A stretch of DNA of 64,000 bases from NCBI GenBank assembly GCA_031551725.1, contig JAVBNF010000010.1, positions 1 to 64,000 of the forward strand. The letters are read 5' to 3'. Shown here one piece after another: positions 24,755-32,835 of this stretch (positions are counted from its first letter, which is position 1; every line of letters begins with the position of its first letter). The translations under genes were made by a program, and so were the position numbers. This stretch comes from JAVBNF01 sp031551725 (lineage in GTDB: Bacteria; Bacteroidota; Bacteroidia; Bacteroidales; P3). The notes under the pieces were generated by a model. It ran no database searches. It was not told where the DNA came from and saw only the letters and a program-made list of their open reading frames with translations.

Positions 24755-25444
24755 ATGAAAAAATTATTAGCAATCATTGTCGTATCAGCAATTTTAGCTG
24801 TGTCAACACAAAGTGTACTGGCTCAATCTGCAAAAGAAGCAAAAGAAATTTACAAGGAACGTCAGGCAATCAAAAAACTGTCGAAGTCCGAATTGACACA
24901 AAAATCGTCCAAGCAAGCCCGTCAGGAAGCCCGCAATTACAAGAAAGTCGGGTGGTTGGTATCTCCGGGAGCACTGCCGATAGAGAAACAGTTGGAAAGA
25001 GCGTACACCATGCAGTTTGAATACGACGAAAATATGTTTCCCAAATACATTATGGCAGAAGCGCAGTCGATTGGAGAAAATTACGATGCTGCAAAAAGAC
25101 AAGCTTTGATGTTGGCGATAGAAAACATAGCTGCGCAAATTCAAACGGAAGTCATTATGATAGCAGAAAACACGGTTGCCAATCAACAAATGTCTGCAGG
25201 AGATGCCGCTTCCATTGTTCAAACGGTTTCGGGAAGTAAAAACGTGATTTCGCAAAGCATCGGTCGAACGATTCCTGTGATGGAGGTATATCGTGAAACT
25301 AAAAACAAAAACAAAGAAGTGCTTGTGCGATTGGCTTACAATGGAGAGATGGCTAAAGAAGCAGCTAAGAAAGCCATTCGAAATGAGCTGGAGAAAAAAG
25401 GAGACAAGCTCCACGAGCAGCTGGATAAGATGTTAGGTTTTTAA
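24755..25444 (+). CDS. Exported LPP20-like protein
   Basis: 229 residues with a signal peptide (MKKLLAIIVVSAILAVSTQS...LAQS). A lysine/glutamate-rich helical region (25-75) precedes a domain with AEAQSIGENYDAAKRQALML, AIENIAAQIQTEV and later VRLAYNGEMAKEAAKKAI, in the style of LPP20-type envelope proteins. First gene of a four-gene operon (gap to the next 12 bases), downstream of structured RNA 1. The family assignment is tentative; the operon link to the caspase-like lipoprotein is its most informative feature. Confidence 0.6.
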   Translation: MKKLLAIIVVSAILAVSTQSVLAQSAKEAKEIYKERQAIKKLSKSELTQKSSKQARQEARNYKKVGWLVSPGALPIEKQLERAYTMQFEYDENMFPKYIMAEAQSIGENYDAAKRQALMLAIENIAAQIQTEVIMIAENTVANQQMSAGDAASIVQTVSGSKNVISQSIGRTIPVMEVYRETKNKNKEVLVRLAYNGEMAKEAAKKAIRNELEKKGDKLHEQLDKMLGF

Positions 25445-25456
25445 TAAAGCACAACA

Positions 25457-26335
25457 ATGCATAACAGAAAACATCTGTTTATAACATTATTTATGACGTT
25501 TTTCGCAAGTCTTTCCGCTCAAAAGGCGGTAAAGATTTGTGGTGAATATACCTATAATATTCCCGATGATATTTCGCGAGGACAAGCCAAGAAAATAGCC
25601 ATTGAGCGTGCAAAAATAGAGGCGTTGGCAACGCAGTTCGGTAGAACGGTTTTGCAAAAAAATGCAACCGTAATGAAGAGCGAAAACAATGTTTCCGATG
25701 TTCGTTTTTTGTCGCTTGGCGGAAGCGAAGTGAAAGGTGAATGGTTGGAAGATATCGGAGAACCTCAAATTGAAATTATACACGAAGGGGATATGATGGT
25801 GATGAAAGTGTCGAATGTGTGCGGAAAGGCTCGTGAAATAAAGAGTTTAGGTGTTGATTTTTCTGCGAAAACGCTTCGTAACGGAACGGAAACAAAAAAC
25901 GAAGATGATGAATTTCGCAATGGAGATGAGATTTTTCTGTCTTTCCGCTCACCTGTCGATGGAAATCTTGTAGTTTACCTGGTCGATGAATCTCTAACGG
26001 CTTATTGTCTTTTGCCATACCTGAATGATAAAACCGGTCGGACGAAAATTAAAGGTGGAGCCGATTATATTTTCTTTTCGCCAAAACATGTTGAAAAAAG
26101 TGAAAAGACAATGGTCGACGAATATGAACTAACATGCGAAAAGGCAATAGAGCACAATTTCTTGTACGTCATTTTTTCGACTAACGACTTTTTTAAAGCC
26201 AATGATACACACATTGGTGAACCTACTTTGCCTCGTACATTGGATTTTAAGGATTTCCAAAAATGGCTGACCAACAACCGGATTCGCGATAACAGTATGA
26301 CAGTTCAAGAAAAAATTTTAACTATTAAAAAATGA
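25457..26335 (+). CDS. Exported DUF4384-like protein
   Basis: 292 residues with a signal peptide (MHNRKHLFITLFMTFFASLSAQ). Residues 23-130 contain ISRGQAKKIAIERAKIEALA, again LPP20/SIMPL-like in style. Residues about 145-225 (FRNGDEIFLSFRSPVDGNLV, VYLVDESLTAYCLLPY) read as a DUF4384 domain, a beta-sandwich often joined or adjacent to caspase-like domains. Its stop overlaps the start of the caspase-like gene (ATGA), so the two are translationally coupled. Probably periplasmic. Confidence 0.7.
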   Translation: MHNRKHLFITLFMTFFASLSAQKAVKICGEYTYNIPDDISRGQAKKIAIERAKIEALATQFGRTVLQKNATVMKSENNVSDVRFLSLGGSEVKGEWLEDIGEPQIEIIHEGDMMVMKVSNVCGKAREIKSLGVDFSAKTLRNGTETKNEDDEFRNGDEIFLSFRSPVDGNLVVYLVDESLTAYCLLPYLNDKTGRTKIKGGADYIFFSPKHVEKSEKTMVDEYELTCEKAIEHNFLYVIFSTNDFFKANDTHIGEPTLPRTLDFKDFQKWLTNNRIRDNSMTVQEKILTIKK

Positions 26336-28464
26336 AACAATTCGCAATGAAAAAGATACAATTATTTATTATTATCACAATAGCCATGATATGTAATTCA
26401 TGTGCGACAATATTTAATACTTCTCAGCAAAAAGTCACTTTTAATTCTGAACCACCGGGAGCAACAGTACAAAATAACGGGAAATTTGTTTGTGTTACAC
26501 CATGTGTAGAAAATGTTAAACGGGCACACTTTACAACCTATACTATATCTAAAGAAGGCTATCAGAATCAAATAATCGAAGAACAAGGAAGTTTTAATTA
26601 TACAGTACTTGCCAATGTGCTTTTTGGAGTGATTGGGTTAGGTGTTGGAGGAGGAGTAGACTACATAACTGGAGCTGCATGGAAATACAAAAATGATTTA
26701 ATAACTGCAAAACTCACGTCTGTAAATTCGCAGACAGAAAATATTTCTACACAAGTTAAACAGGTTTCCATAATAACGCAAACAAACACTTCTTCATCCG
26801 TGATTGCAGACTCGCCAAAAAGAGATACACCCACTCAACTTAATCAGCCTCCTGTGATGACACAAAGGAATACCTCTACACAACATTCGGAAACCTTTTC
26901 TTCACCCTTCCGGCTGAAAGTGGAAAATACACAAGAAGCTTTGCGGAAATTGGAAGAAGAATACAAAAAACTTCATGAATTATGGCAACAAGAGGTAGAG
27001 AAAAAACGAGAAGCGCTATCGCAAAACCAAAGTGTTTCTGAAGCTGTTAAAATTGCAGTGGAACCCACGGTTGAAATTGCAAAAGCTGAAGATGGTTCAC
27101 AAGAGGTAAACATGAATATTAGCTTTGGATATGAAACAAAAATTAGCGATAAAAATGTTAAAGTTGATGCTTCTGTCAAAACAGACGATTTCCCTGCAGG
27201 AGCTTACAGCCCCTCATCATCAAATGCTTGCAAATTATTATTGGAGTTCATTAAAAATAAAACGGAAACAGAATTGGCGCAATATTTGACGCCCGGAACA
27301 AAAGTTACCATTAAAATCACAGGAGAAACCGATGGGGCACCTATTCGAAATCGTCTCCCATACAAAGGCGAATTTGGCGATTTCTCAGATAAATTGATAT
27401 TCTTGAATGGATCATTGGAGAATATAACAGTGACCAAACAAACGGGTGTGAACACGAATGCTCAATTGGCTTTCCTGAGGACGCAAGGCGTACAAAACTT
27501 TCTTGAAAATTATATCGACCCTTTGCAAGAAACCCAAAATACGTTCCAAATATTTGCTATTGAAAACCAGGGTCATGGTGTTGAACACCGAAAAATTTCT
27601 ATTGAATTGATTATTCATGGCGCTCTTAATAAAGCTGTTCAGCAAGAAGTAGTGTCGCAGTCACCTGCCGAAGAATTTGTTTCGGATATAGACAAAAATA
27701 TTCCATCGGCAAAGGCTAAGAATGACGATTTTTTTGCTTTAATCATTGCAAACGAAAATTATGTTGGAGGAGCAGTTCCCGATGTGCCTTTTGCCAAAAA
27801 TGATGCAAAAACGATTGCTGCCTATTGTAAAACAACACTCGGGATTCCGGACCGTCAGGTTTTATACATCGAAAACGGAACCGGCAACAATATTCAAAAC
27901 GGAATTGACCAACTCACCGCCTTATTAAAAAGCGCCGACGGCAACGGTAGAGCAGTTGTGTTTTATGCCGGGCACGGCATTCCAAATCCGGCAACAAACG
28001 AAGCCTATATCATTCCGGTTGACGCAAATCCTACGAGATTTAATCAACTCGTGAGTTTGAAAACGCTTTACAGTACTTTGGGTGAAATTCCTTCGGAATC
28101 GGTTTTGGTTGTTCTGGACGCTTGTTTTAGTGGAACGCGCCGTAATGGAGAAATGATTTTGGAGGGAACGCGATCGGTGAGAATTAAGCCGAAAGAAGAA
28201 GCACTTAAAGGAAATGTTGTGGTGATAAGCGCCACAGATGGCTATCAAGTGGCTCAACCTATAAGAGAGCAAAAACATGGATTATTCACCTACTACTTCC
28301 TGAAAATACTTCAAGAGAGCAATGGCGATATTACCCTTGGCCAATGGTTTGAAAAATCAAAACGAACCGTTTCAAGGGAATCTATTTTGATATCGACCGA
28401 GCAAACGCCAACAGTTACGGTTTCACCCGCTCTTGAAGGAAAATGGAATGATATCAAATTTTAG
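26332..28464 (+). CDS. Lipoprotein with PEGA-like, OmpA-like and C-terminal caspase-like domains
   Basis: 710 residues. A lipobox ends at Cys24 (MICNSC). Residues ~30-85 resemble a PEGA surface repeat (VTFNSEPPGATVQNNGKFVC). A hydrophobic Gly-rich segment follows (~93-110), then a Thr/Gln-rich linker, a coiled coil (~205-245) and an OmpA/MotB-like region (~300-440, with RTQGVQNFLE and VEHRKISIELI). Residues ~465-705 form a caspase-like (C14) domain with catalytic His548 (VVFYAGHGIP) and Cys598 (VVLDACFSG), both intact. A caspase on an exported lipoprotein with a possible peptidoglycan-binding module is unusual. Function is unknown; stress sensing or controlled proteolysis in the envelope is inference. 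The start is ATGA-coupled; an ATG five codons on would also serve. Confidence 0.85.
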   Translation: MKQFAMKKIQLFIIITIAMICNSCATIFNTSQQKVTFNSEPPGATVQNNGKFVCVTPCVENVKRAHFTTYTISKEGYQNQIIEEQGSFNYTVLANVLFGVIGLGVGGGVDYITGAAWKYKNDLITAKLTSVNSQTENISTQVKQVSIITQTNTSSSVIADSPKRDTPTQLNQPPVMTQRNTSTQHSETFSSPFRLKVENTQEALRKLEEEYKKLHELWQQEVEKKREALSQNQSVSEAVKIAVEPTVEIAKAEDGSQEVNMNISFGYETKISDKNVKVDASVKTDDFPAGAYSPSSSNACKLLLEFIKNKTETELAQYLTPGTKVTIKITGETDGAPIRNRLPYKGEFGDFSDKLIFLNGSLENITVTKQTGVNTNAQLAFLRTQGVQNFLENYIDPLQETQNTFQIFAIENQGHGVEHRKISIELIIHGALNKAVQQEVVSQSPAEEFVSDIDKNIPSAKAKNDDFFALIIANENYVGGAVPDVPFAKNDAKTIAAYCKTTLGIPDRQVLYIENGTGNNIQNGIDQLTALLKSADGNGRAVVFYAGHGIPNPATNEAYIIPVDANPTRFNQLVSLKTLYSTLGEIPSESVLVVLDACFSGTRRNGEMILEGTRSVRIKPKEEALKGNVVVISATDGYQVAQPIREQKHGLFTYYFLKILQESNGDITLGQWFEKSKRTVSRESILISTEQTPTVTVSPALEGKWNDIKF

Positions 28465-28488
28465 TGATAATCTCAAATAAACAAACGA

Positions 28489-29400
28489 ATGAAAAGTCTA
28501 ATAATGACAATTATATTCTGCATCGTATGCGGAATAACAATGGCTCAAAACGAAGTCCAAAGCGCTGAACTCGAAAAATTGCAACGACAGCTTGACGAGA
28601 CGCGAGCGCGGTTGGCACGAGAACAAGCAGCACAAGCACAAGTAGCTCCAACCCCAATAAATAGCCAGCTTGTTTCCAATATCCGGATACAGCAACACGA
28701 TGCAATGCTCACGGTAACTTATGATTTAACAACAAAGTCCAATATTGAAGCGTTTATTTCGTTCGACAATGGCGCAACTTATAAAGGGCCTTTGAAATAT
28801 GTTTCGGGAGCAATTGGTGAAGAAGTTATAGCCGGAAAAGATAAAACGTTTGTGTGGAACATCGTACCGGAAATTGGTTACGTGGATTATCCAAATGCAA
28901 CGGTGAAAATTGTTTCAACACCAAGCAATACATTTTCGCCTATTGCCGTGGCAGAAACAACTCAAAAAGAAATTACCAAGTGGTACAAACCTTGGACATT
29001 TGGAGTTGAGGGTGCTGTAGGAGGACTTGCAGATTATGATTACATGTATTTTGATATAGGTGTTAGATTTTCCAAAAATTATATAACGAGAAGTAAAATT
29101 ATACCCTATATTAGTTGGGATATAGTTAAACTGAAATATAGTTTGTTGTGGGATAGCGAACTACATCTTTTATCGGGGGTTACAATCTCTACTCAATATA
29201 TAGGAAGAGAAAAAGCTTTAAACTTTTACTCTTCTTTGCGACCTGGATTGGGATTCATGCCTTATTATGGCATGGCAATGGTAATGGAATTTGATTTAGG
29301 AGTAAATTACAAACGTTTCATTATCGGTAGCACATTTGGGCTTGGAGTACTTGAGGATTTTGGTTATGGTTTGCGTCTCGGTTATAATTTTGGATGGTAA
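28489..29400 (+). CDS. Outer-membrane protein with N-terminal coiled coil and beta-sandwich
   Basis: 303 residues: signal peptide (MKSLIMTIIFCIVCGITMAQ), a coiled coil (LEKLQRQLDETRARLAREQA, 28-47), a beta-sandwich (~60-145, VTYDLTTKSNIEAFISFDNG ... KDKTFVWNIVPEIGYVDYP) of a type common before other modules in Bacteroidota exported proteins, and a C-terminal ~130-residue region of amphipathic strands ending GYGLRLGYNFGW, as expected for a barrel. Last gene of the caspase-like operon, 24 bases after it. It could anchor the complex in the outer membrane, which is inference. Confidence 0.65.
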   Translation: MKSLIMTIIFCIVCGITMAQNEVQSAELEKLQRQLDETRARLAREQAAQAQVAPTPINSQLVSNIRIQQHDAMLTVTYDLTTKSNIEAFISFDNGATYKGPLKYVSGAIGEEVIAGKDKTFVWNIVPEIGYVDYPNATVKIVSTPSNTFSPIAVAETTQKEITKWYKPWTFGVEGAVGGLADYDYMYFDIGVRFSKNYITRSKIIPYISWDIVKLKYSLLWDSELHLLSGVTISTQYIGREKALNFYSSLRPGLGFMPYYGMAMVMEFDLGVNYKRFIIGSTFGLGVLEDFGYGLRLGYNFGW

Positions 29401-29490
29401 AAAGTAGAACATTCTAAATCGTTTAATGATCTTCCCTGTTGAATCAAGGTCAGAATCTTGATTCTTTAATTCTGATAGGTTACTTTTTAT

Positions 29491-29538
29491 AATTATTTGC
29501 TAAAAATGATATATTTTATATATTTTTAGCGAATAATT
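29491..29538. repeat. Upstream inverted repeat of the AAA ATPase gene
   Basis: AATTATTTGCTAAAAAT (29491-29507) and ATTTTTAGCGAATAATT (29522-29538) are inverted copies matching at 16 of 17 positions around a 14-base AT spacer. A further half site (TTTATTTGCTA) follows at about 29545. The same TGCTAAAA half-site forms the inverted repeat after the gene. Confidence 0.8.
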
Positions 29539-29596
29539 ATAGTTTTATTTGCTATATTAATTATTTTTTGTATCTTTACAGCGGAAAATAATTATA

Positions 29597-31024
29597 ATGA
29601 TGAAAACACTAATTGGTAGAGATAAGGAGATTAAAAAACTAACCGAATATGTACAATCGGGAAAAGCCGAACTGCTTGCTGTTTATGGAAGGCGTAGAGT
29701 CGGAAAGACTTTTTTGATCAAACGGTTTTTTAATGAAAATTTCACGTTCTATTTTTCGGGAGCGGAAAACGTAAGTAAAAAACAGCAGCTTTTTAATTTC
29801 ACCACTGCACTCAACAAATATTCTGGCAAAGAAAATCCGGTGGTGGAAGACTGGCAAAGTGCTTTTGTACAGTTAGAAAAGTACTTGCGGAAAGCAAAAA
29901 GCAAAGGGAGAAAAGTGATTTTTATTGACGAATTGCCTTGGTTGGATAATGCGAAATCGGGCTTTTTGTCGGCATTCGAATATTTTTGGAATACGTATGC
30001 TTCTTCTCAAAAAGATATTTTCCTTGTCGTTTGCGGTTCGGCTACTTCGTGGATTATGAACAAAATCATTAAAAACAGAGGAGGTTTGCATAATCGGGTA
30101 ACACGTCAAATGTGTATAGCGCCATTTACACTCAACGAAACCGAACTGTTTTTGAAGTATAGAAAGATACAATTGTCACGTTTTCAAATAGCCGAGTGTT
30201 ATATGATTTTGGGTGGGATACCTTACTATTTGGAACAATTAGAAAAATCGTTGAGCCTGTCACAAAATATTGATAATTTGTTTTTTAAGAGAAATGCAAT
30301 TTTGCGGGATGAATATTCAAAACTCTATTCTTCGCTTTTCAAATCGCCCGAAAGATATTTGCAAATCATAGAAGTTTTGGCAAAAAAACGTAAAGGATTA
30401 ACACGCGACGAAATTGTGAATTTTTCCTCTATTTCCAATGGCGGCGGCTTAACAGCAATGCTCGAGGAATTAGAACTTTGCGGATTTATTTCGATTAACA
30501 ATAATTTTACAACCAAAAAGAATCTTCAACTTTATCAATTAACCGATTTTTATTCATTCTTTTATCTCACTTTTGTGAAAAATAAAAAAGGCGCAAATGG
30601 CGACTATTGGAGTAGTTTGATTGATAATACAGCTCGCAAAGTATGGGTGGGATATTCGTTTGAATTATTGTGTCAAACGCATATGCATCAGATAAAAAGT
30701 GCTTTAGGTATAGGAGGTGTGCTTTCTTATACTTCGGGCTGGCGAAGTAAAGATGCTGAAACAGGAGCGCAGATTGACCTACTTATCGATAGAAACGACC
30801 ACATTATAACCCTTTGCGAAATGAAATATTCAACAAAAGAATTTGTAATTACGAAAACTTATGATGAAAATTTGCGCAACAAACGCGGTGCCTTTATTGA
30901 AGAAACCGGGACAAAAAAAACTGTGCACATAACGATGATAACGACTTTTGGGGTAAAACATAATGAATATTGGGGCGATATACAAAGTGAAGTATCATTA
31001 AATGATTTATTTCGTTTGGAATAA
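29597..31024 (+). CDS. AAA ATPase with C-terminal DUF234 / PD-(D/E)XK-like domain
   Basis: 475 residues. The N-terminal ATPase has Walker A GRRRVGKT (31-38), Walker B KVIFIDELPW (106-115) and the sensor segment FLVVCGSATSWI. A winged-helix-like middle (~255-325, SPERYLQIIEVLAKKRKGLT) is followed by a C-terminal region with Asp394 (GAQIDLLID) and Glu408-x-Lys410 (LCEMKYS), the spacing of a PD-(D/E)XK nuclease core. This is the archaeal-ATPase/DUF234 architecture, multi-copy in many Bacteroidota. Role unknown; a defence or mobile function is often suspected. It stands alone between two inverted repeats, and its stop codon lies inside the downstream one. Confidence 0.9.
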   Translation: MMKTLIGRDKEIKKLTEYVQSGKAELLAVYGRRRVGKTFLIKRFFNENFTFYFSGAENVSKKQQLFNFTTALNKYSGKENPVVEDWQSAFVQLEKYLRKAKSKGRKVIFIDELPWLDNAKSGFLSAFEYFWNTYASSQKDIFLVVCGSATSWIMNKIIKNRGGLHNRVTRQMCIAPFTLNETELFLKYRKIQLSRFQIAECYMILGGIPYYLEQLEKSLSLSQNIDNLFFKRNAILRDEYSKLYSSLFKSPERYLQIIEVLAKKRKGLTRDEIVNFSSISNGGGLTAMLEELELCGFISINNNFTTKKNLQLYQLTDFYSFFYLTFVKNKKGANGDYWSSLIDNTARKVWVGYSFELLCQTHMHQIKSALGIGGVLSYTSGWRSKDAETGAQIDLLIDRNDHIITLCEMKYSTKEFVITKTYDENLRNKRGAFIEETGTKKTVHITMITTFGVKHNEYWGDIQSEVSLNDLFRLE

Positions 31025-31069
31025 TTATCTGCTAAAATAGTATGTGGTATGCAATTTTTAGCAGATAAT
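31024..31069. repeat. Downstream inverted repeat of the AAA ATPase gene
   Basis: ATTATCTGCTAAAA (31024-31037) and TTTTAGCAGATAAT (31056-31069) are perfect inverted copies 18 bases apart. The left arm starts at the last base of the stop codon. It may act as a terminator in RNA, but its match to the upstream repeat suggests a site recognised as DNA. Confidence 0.8.
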
Positions 31070-31089
31070 AATAAAATACTTTGCTGAAT

Positions 31090-31563
31090 TTAGTATTTCT
31101 TAATCAATGCCACCGCATTTACCGAAATTCCTTCTTCACGGCCTTCGAAGCCGAGTTTCTCGGTAGTTGTAGCTTTAATAGAGAGGTCGTCTTCCGGAAT
31201 TTGCATCACTGTGCATAAAGTCTTTTTCATTTCCGGAATGTAAACGGCAATTTTTGGCGATTGAAGCGAGATAGTTGCGTCAATATTACCGATATGATAA
31301 CCTTTTTCACGAATTAAAACACACGTTTTCTGTAAAAGGATTTTGCTGTCGATACCTTTATATTGCGGATCTTTATCTGAAAAGTGAAAACCAATATCGC
31401 GTAAATTCGCAGCGCCAAGCAGCGCATCGCAAATAGCATGAATTAAAGTATCTGCATCCGAATGTCCTACAGCGCCTTTGGTATGTTCAATACGGATCCC
31501 GCCGAGCCAAAACGGCAAACCTTCTTCCAAACGATGCACATCATATCCGAAACCTACACGCAT
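31090..31563 (-). CDS. ispF: 2-C-methyl-D-erythritol 2,4-cyclodiphosphate synthase
   Basis: 157 residues, usual length. Metal ligands Asp8, His10 (GYDVH) and His42 are in place, with GHSDADTLIHAICDALLGA and the C-terminal TTTEKLGFEGREEGI. It forms the cyclic intermediate of the non-mevalonate isoprenoid pathway. Its first base overlaps the last base of porV, so porU, porV and ispF probably form one transcript. Confidence 0.97.
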   Translation of the reverse strand: MRVGFGYDVHRLEEGLPFWLGGIRIEHTKGAVGHSDADTLIHAICDALLGAANLRDIGFHFSDKDPQYKGIDSKILLQKTCVLIREKGYHIGNIDATISLQSPKIAVYIPEMKKTLCTVMQIPEDDLSIKATTTEKLGFEGREEGISVNAVALIKKY

Positions 31564-32804
31564 TACATACCCGGGTTTGACATGAATGTTGCTCCTTCTT
31601 TTTGTCCTTTCTTCGTGAGGAAACTCAAGTCGAAAGTCAACGAAAAGCGAAGTGTGTTTTTAAGTGGGTTGTTCTTTTGAGAAATCGGAATTAAATACGA
31701 AAAATCCAATCCGAAGGTATTATATTTGATACCGGCGCCCATGGTTACATATTTGCGGTTCCCTTTATCTTTATTTTCATTAAAATATCCCATGCGGAAA
31801 GCAAATAAATTGTTATAGACATATTCGGCACCAACCGACCAGTAAACTTCTTTCAATTCTTCTTTAAATCCATCCGGAGCATCGTAAAACGACTGGATCA
31901 TCCCTTGAAAAGAGCTGATGTCTTTGCTTTCCATTCCTGCAATTACATTGCCCGCACTGTCATAAATAGCGGGAGTAGGTACCAGTAATTTATTCAAATC
32001 CAAATAAAATCCGAAAGCGTTATAATCGTCGAGAGCCATGTTATAACCTGCACCAATACGCAAGTTGGTAGGAATAAAATCTTTTTCGGTATGGTCGGAA
32101 TACGAAACTTTTCCACCAATATTTGATACGCACATACCGATTGATAAGTTGGACGATTTCATGGTTTCCACAGCAACATCGTGGGTGTAAAACATCGAAA
32201 CGTCGGCAGCACCAGTCATTGCAGCGTGTGTATTGGCGCCGGCCACATTTTGCCCCATCGTTAAATTGGAATAAATAAAACGCCCTGTAACGCCAATTGA
32301 GAATTCATCGGTAATTTTACGGGCATATCCCAAATCTACAGCGTATTCATTTGGGCTATAGGCTTGCGCGCATTCCGGGCAAAGTTCTTGTGTGAAAATC
32401 ACTTCCCCTAAAGAAAAATAACGCAAAGAACCTGAGATTGTACTGCGTTCATCAATTTTTCCATATCCCGAAACATAATACAAATTCATATCCGGAACCA
32501 AATTTCGCAGCCATGGGCTAAATGAAAAAGATGCTCCCAGATATTCCTTGGTAAAAGGATATTTGGCTGAATTCCAGTTCTGTGAGTACGCATCAGGCGT
32601 TGTTGTAGCACCAATGTCGCCCATAGATCCCGAGCGGGCATCCGGCGAAATTAAAAGGAAAGGAACTGCGGTTGTAATTGGTCCGCCTTCTTGTCCTTGA
32701 AGTACTTTTGTGTCAATTTTTTGTGCAAACACAAAGGTAAATCCAAGTCCGAAGAACAGTACAAAAATTGATTTGATCGTATAATTAAAAAGGGCTCTCT
32801 TCAT
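31563..32804 (-). CDS. porV: Type IX secretion outer-membrane protein PorV
   Basis: 413 residues from the ATG at 32804. The signal peptide MKRALFNYTIKSIFVLFFGL...FAQ leads into VPFLLISPDARSGSMGDIGA, the PorV/LptO signature, followed by FadL-like barrel strands (GASFSFSPWLRNL, GSLRYFSLGEVIF, FGLDFSYLIPISQKNNPLKN). PorV shuttles cargo from the type IX translocon to the attachment complex. A minus-strand TACCTTTG lies only six bases upstream of this ATG, so a transcript from it would be almost leaderless; this also argues against the upstream TTG start. It follows porU by 31 bases. Confidence 0.95.
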   Translation of the reverse strand: MKRALFNYTIKSIFVLFFGLGFTFVFAQKIDTKVLQGQEGGPITTAVPFLLISPDARSGSMGDIGATTTPDAYSQNWNSAKYPFTKEYLGASFSFSPWLRNLVPDMNLYYVSGYGKIDERSTISGSLRYFSLGEVIFTQELCPECAQAYSPNEYAVDLGYARKITDEFSIGVTGRFIYSNLTMGQNVAGANTHAAMTGAADVSMFYTHDVAVETMKSSNLSIGMCVSNIGGKVSYSDHTEKDFIPTNLRIGAGYNMALDDYNAFGFYLDLNKLLVPTPAIYDSAGNVIAGMESKDISSFQGMIQSFYDAPDGFKEELKEVYWSVGAEYVYNNLFAFRMGYFNENKDKGNRKYVTMGAGIKYNTFGLDFSYLIPISQKNNPLKNTLRFSLTFDLSFLTKKGQKEGATFMSNPGM

Positions 32805-32810
32805 ATGCTG

Positions 32811-32818
32811 CAAAGGTA
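32811..32818 (-). promoter_or_regulatory. Possible internal promoter before porV
   Basis: TACCTTTG on the minus strand in the porU-porV gap. A good -33 TTTG is not obvious, so activity is uncertain. Confidence 0.4.
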
Positions 32819-32835
32819 ATAAAAAATATTGAAAT

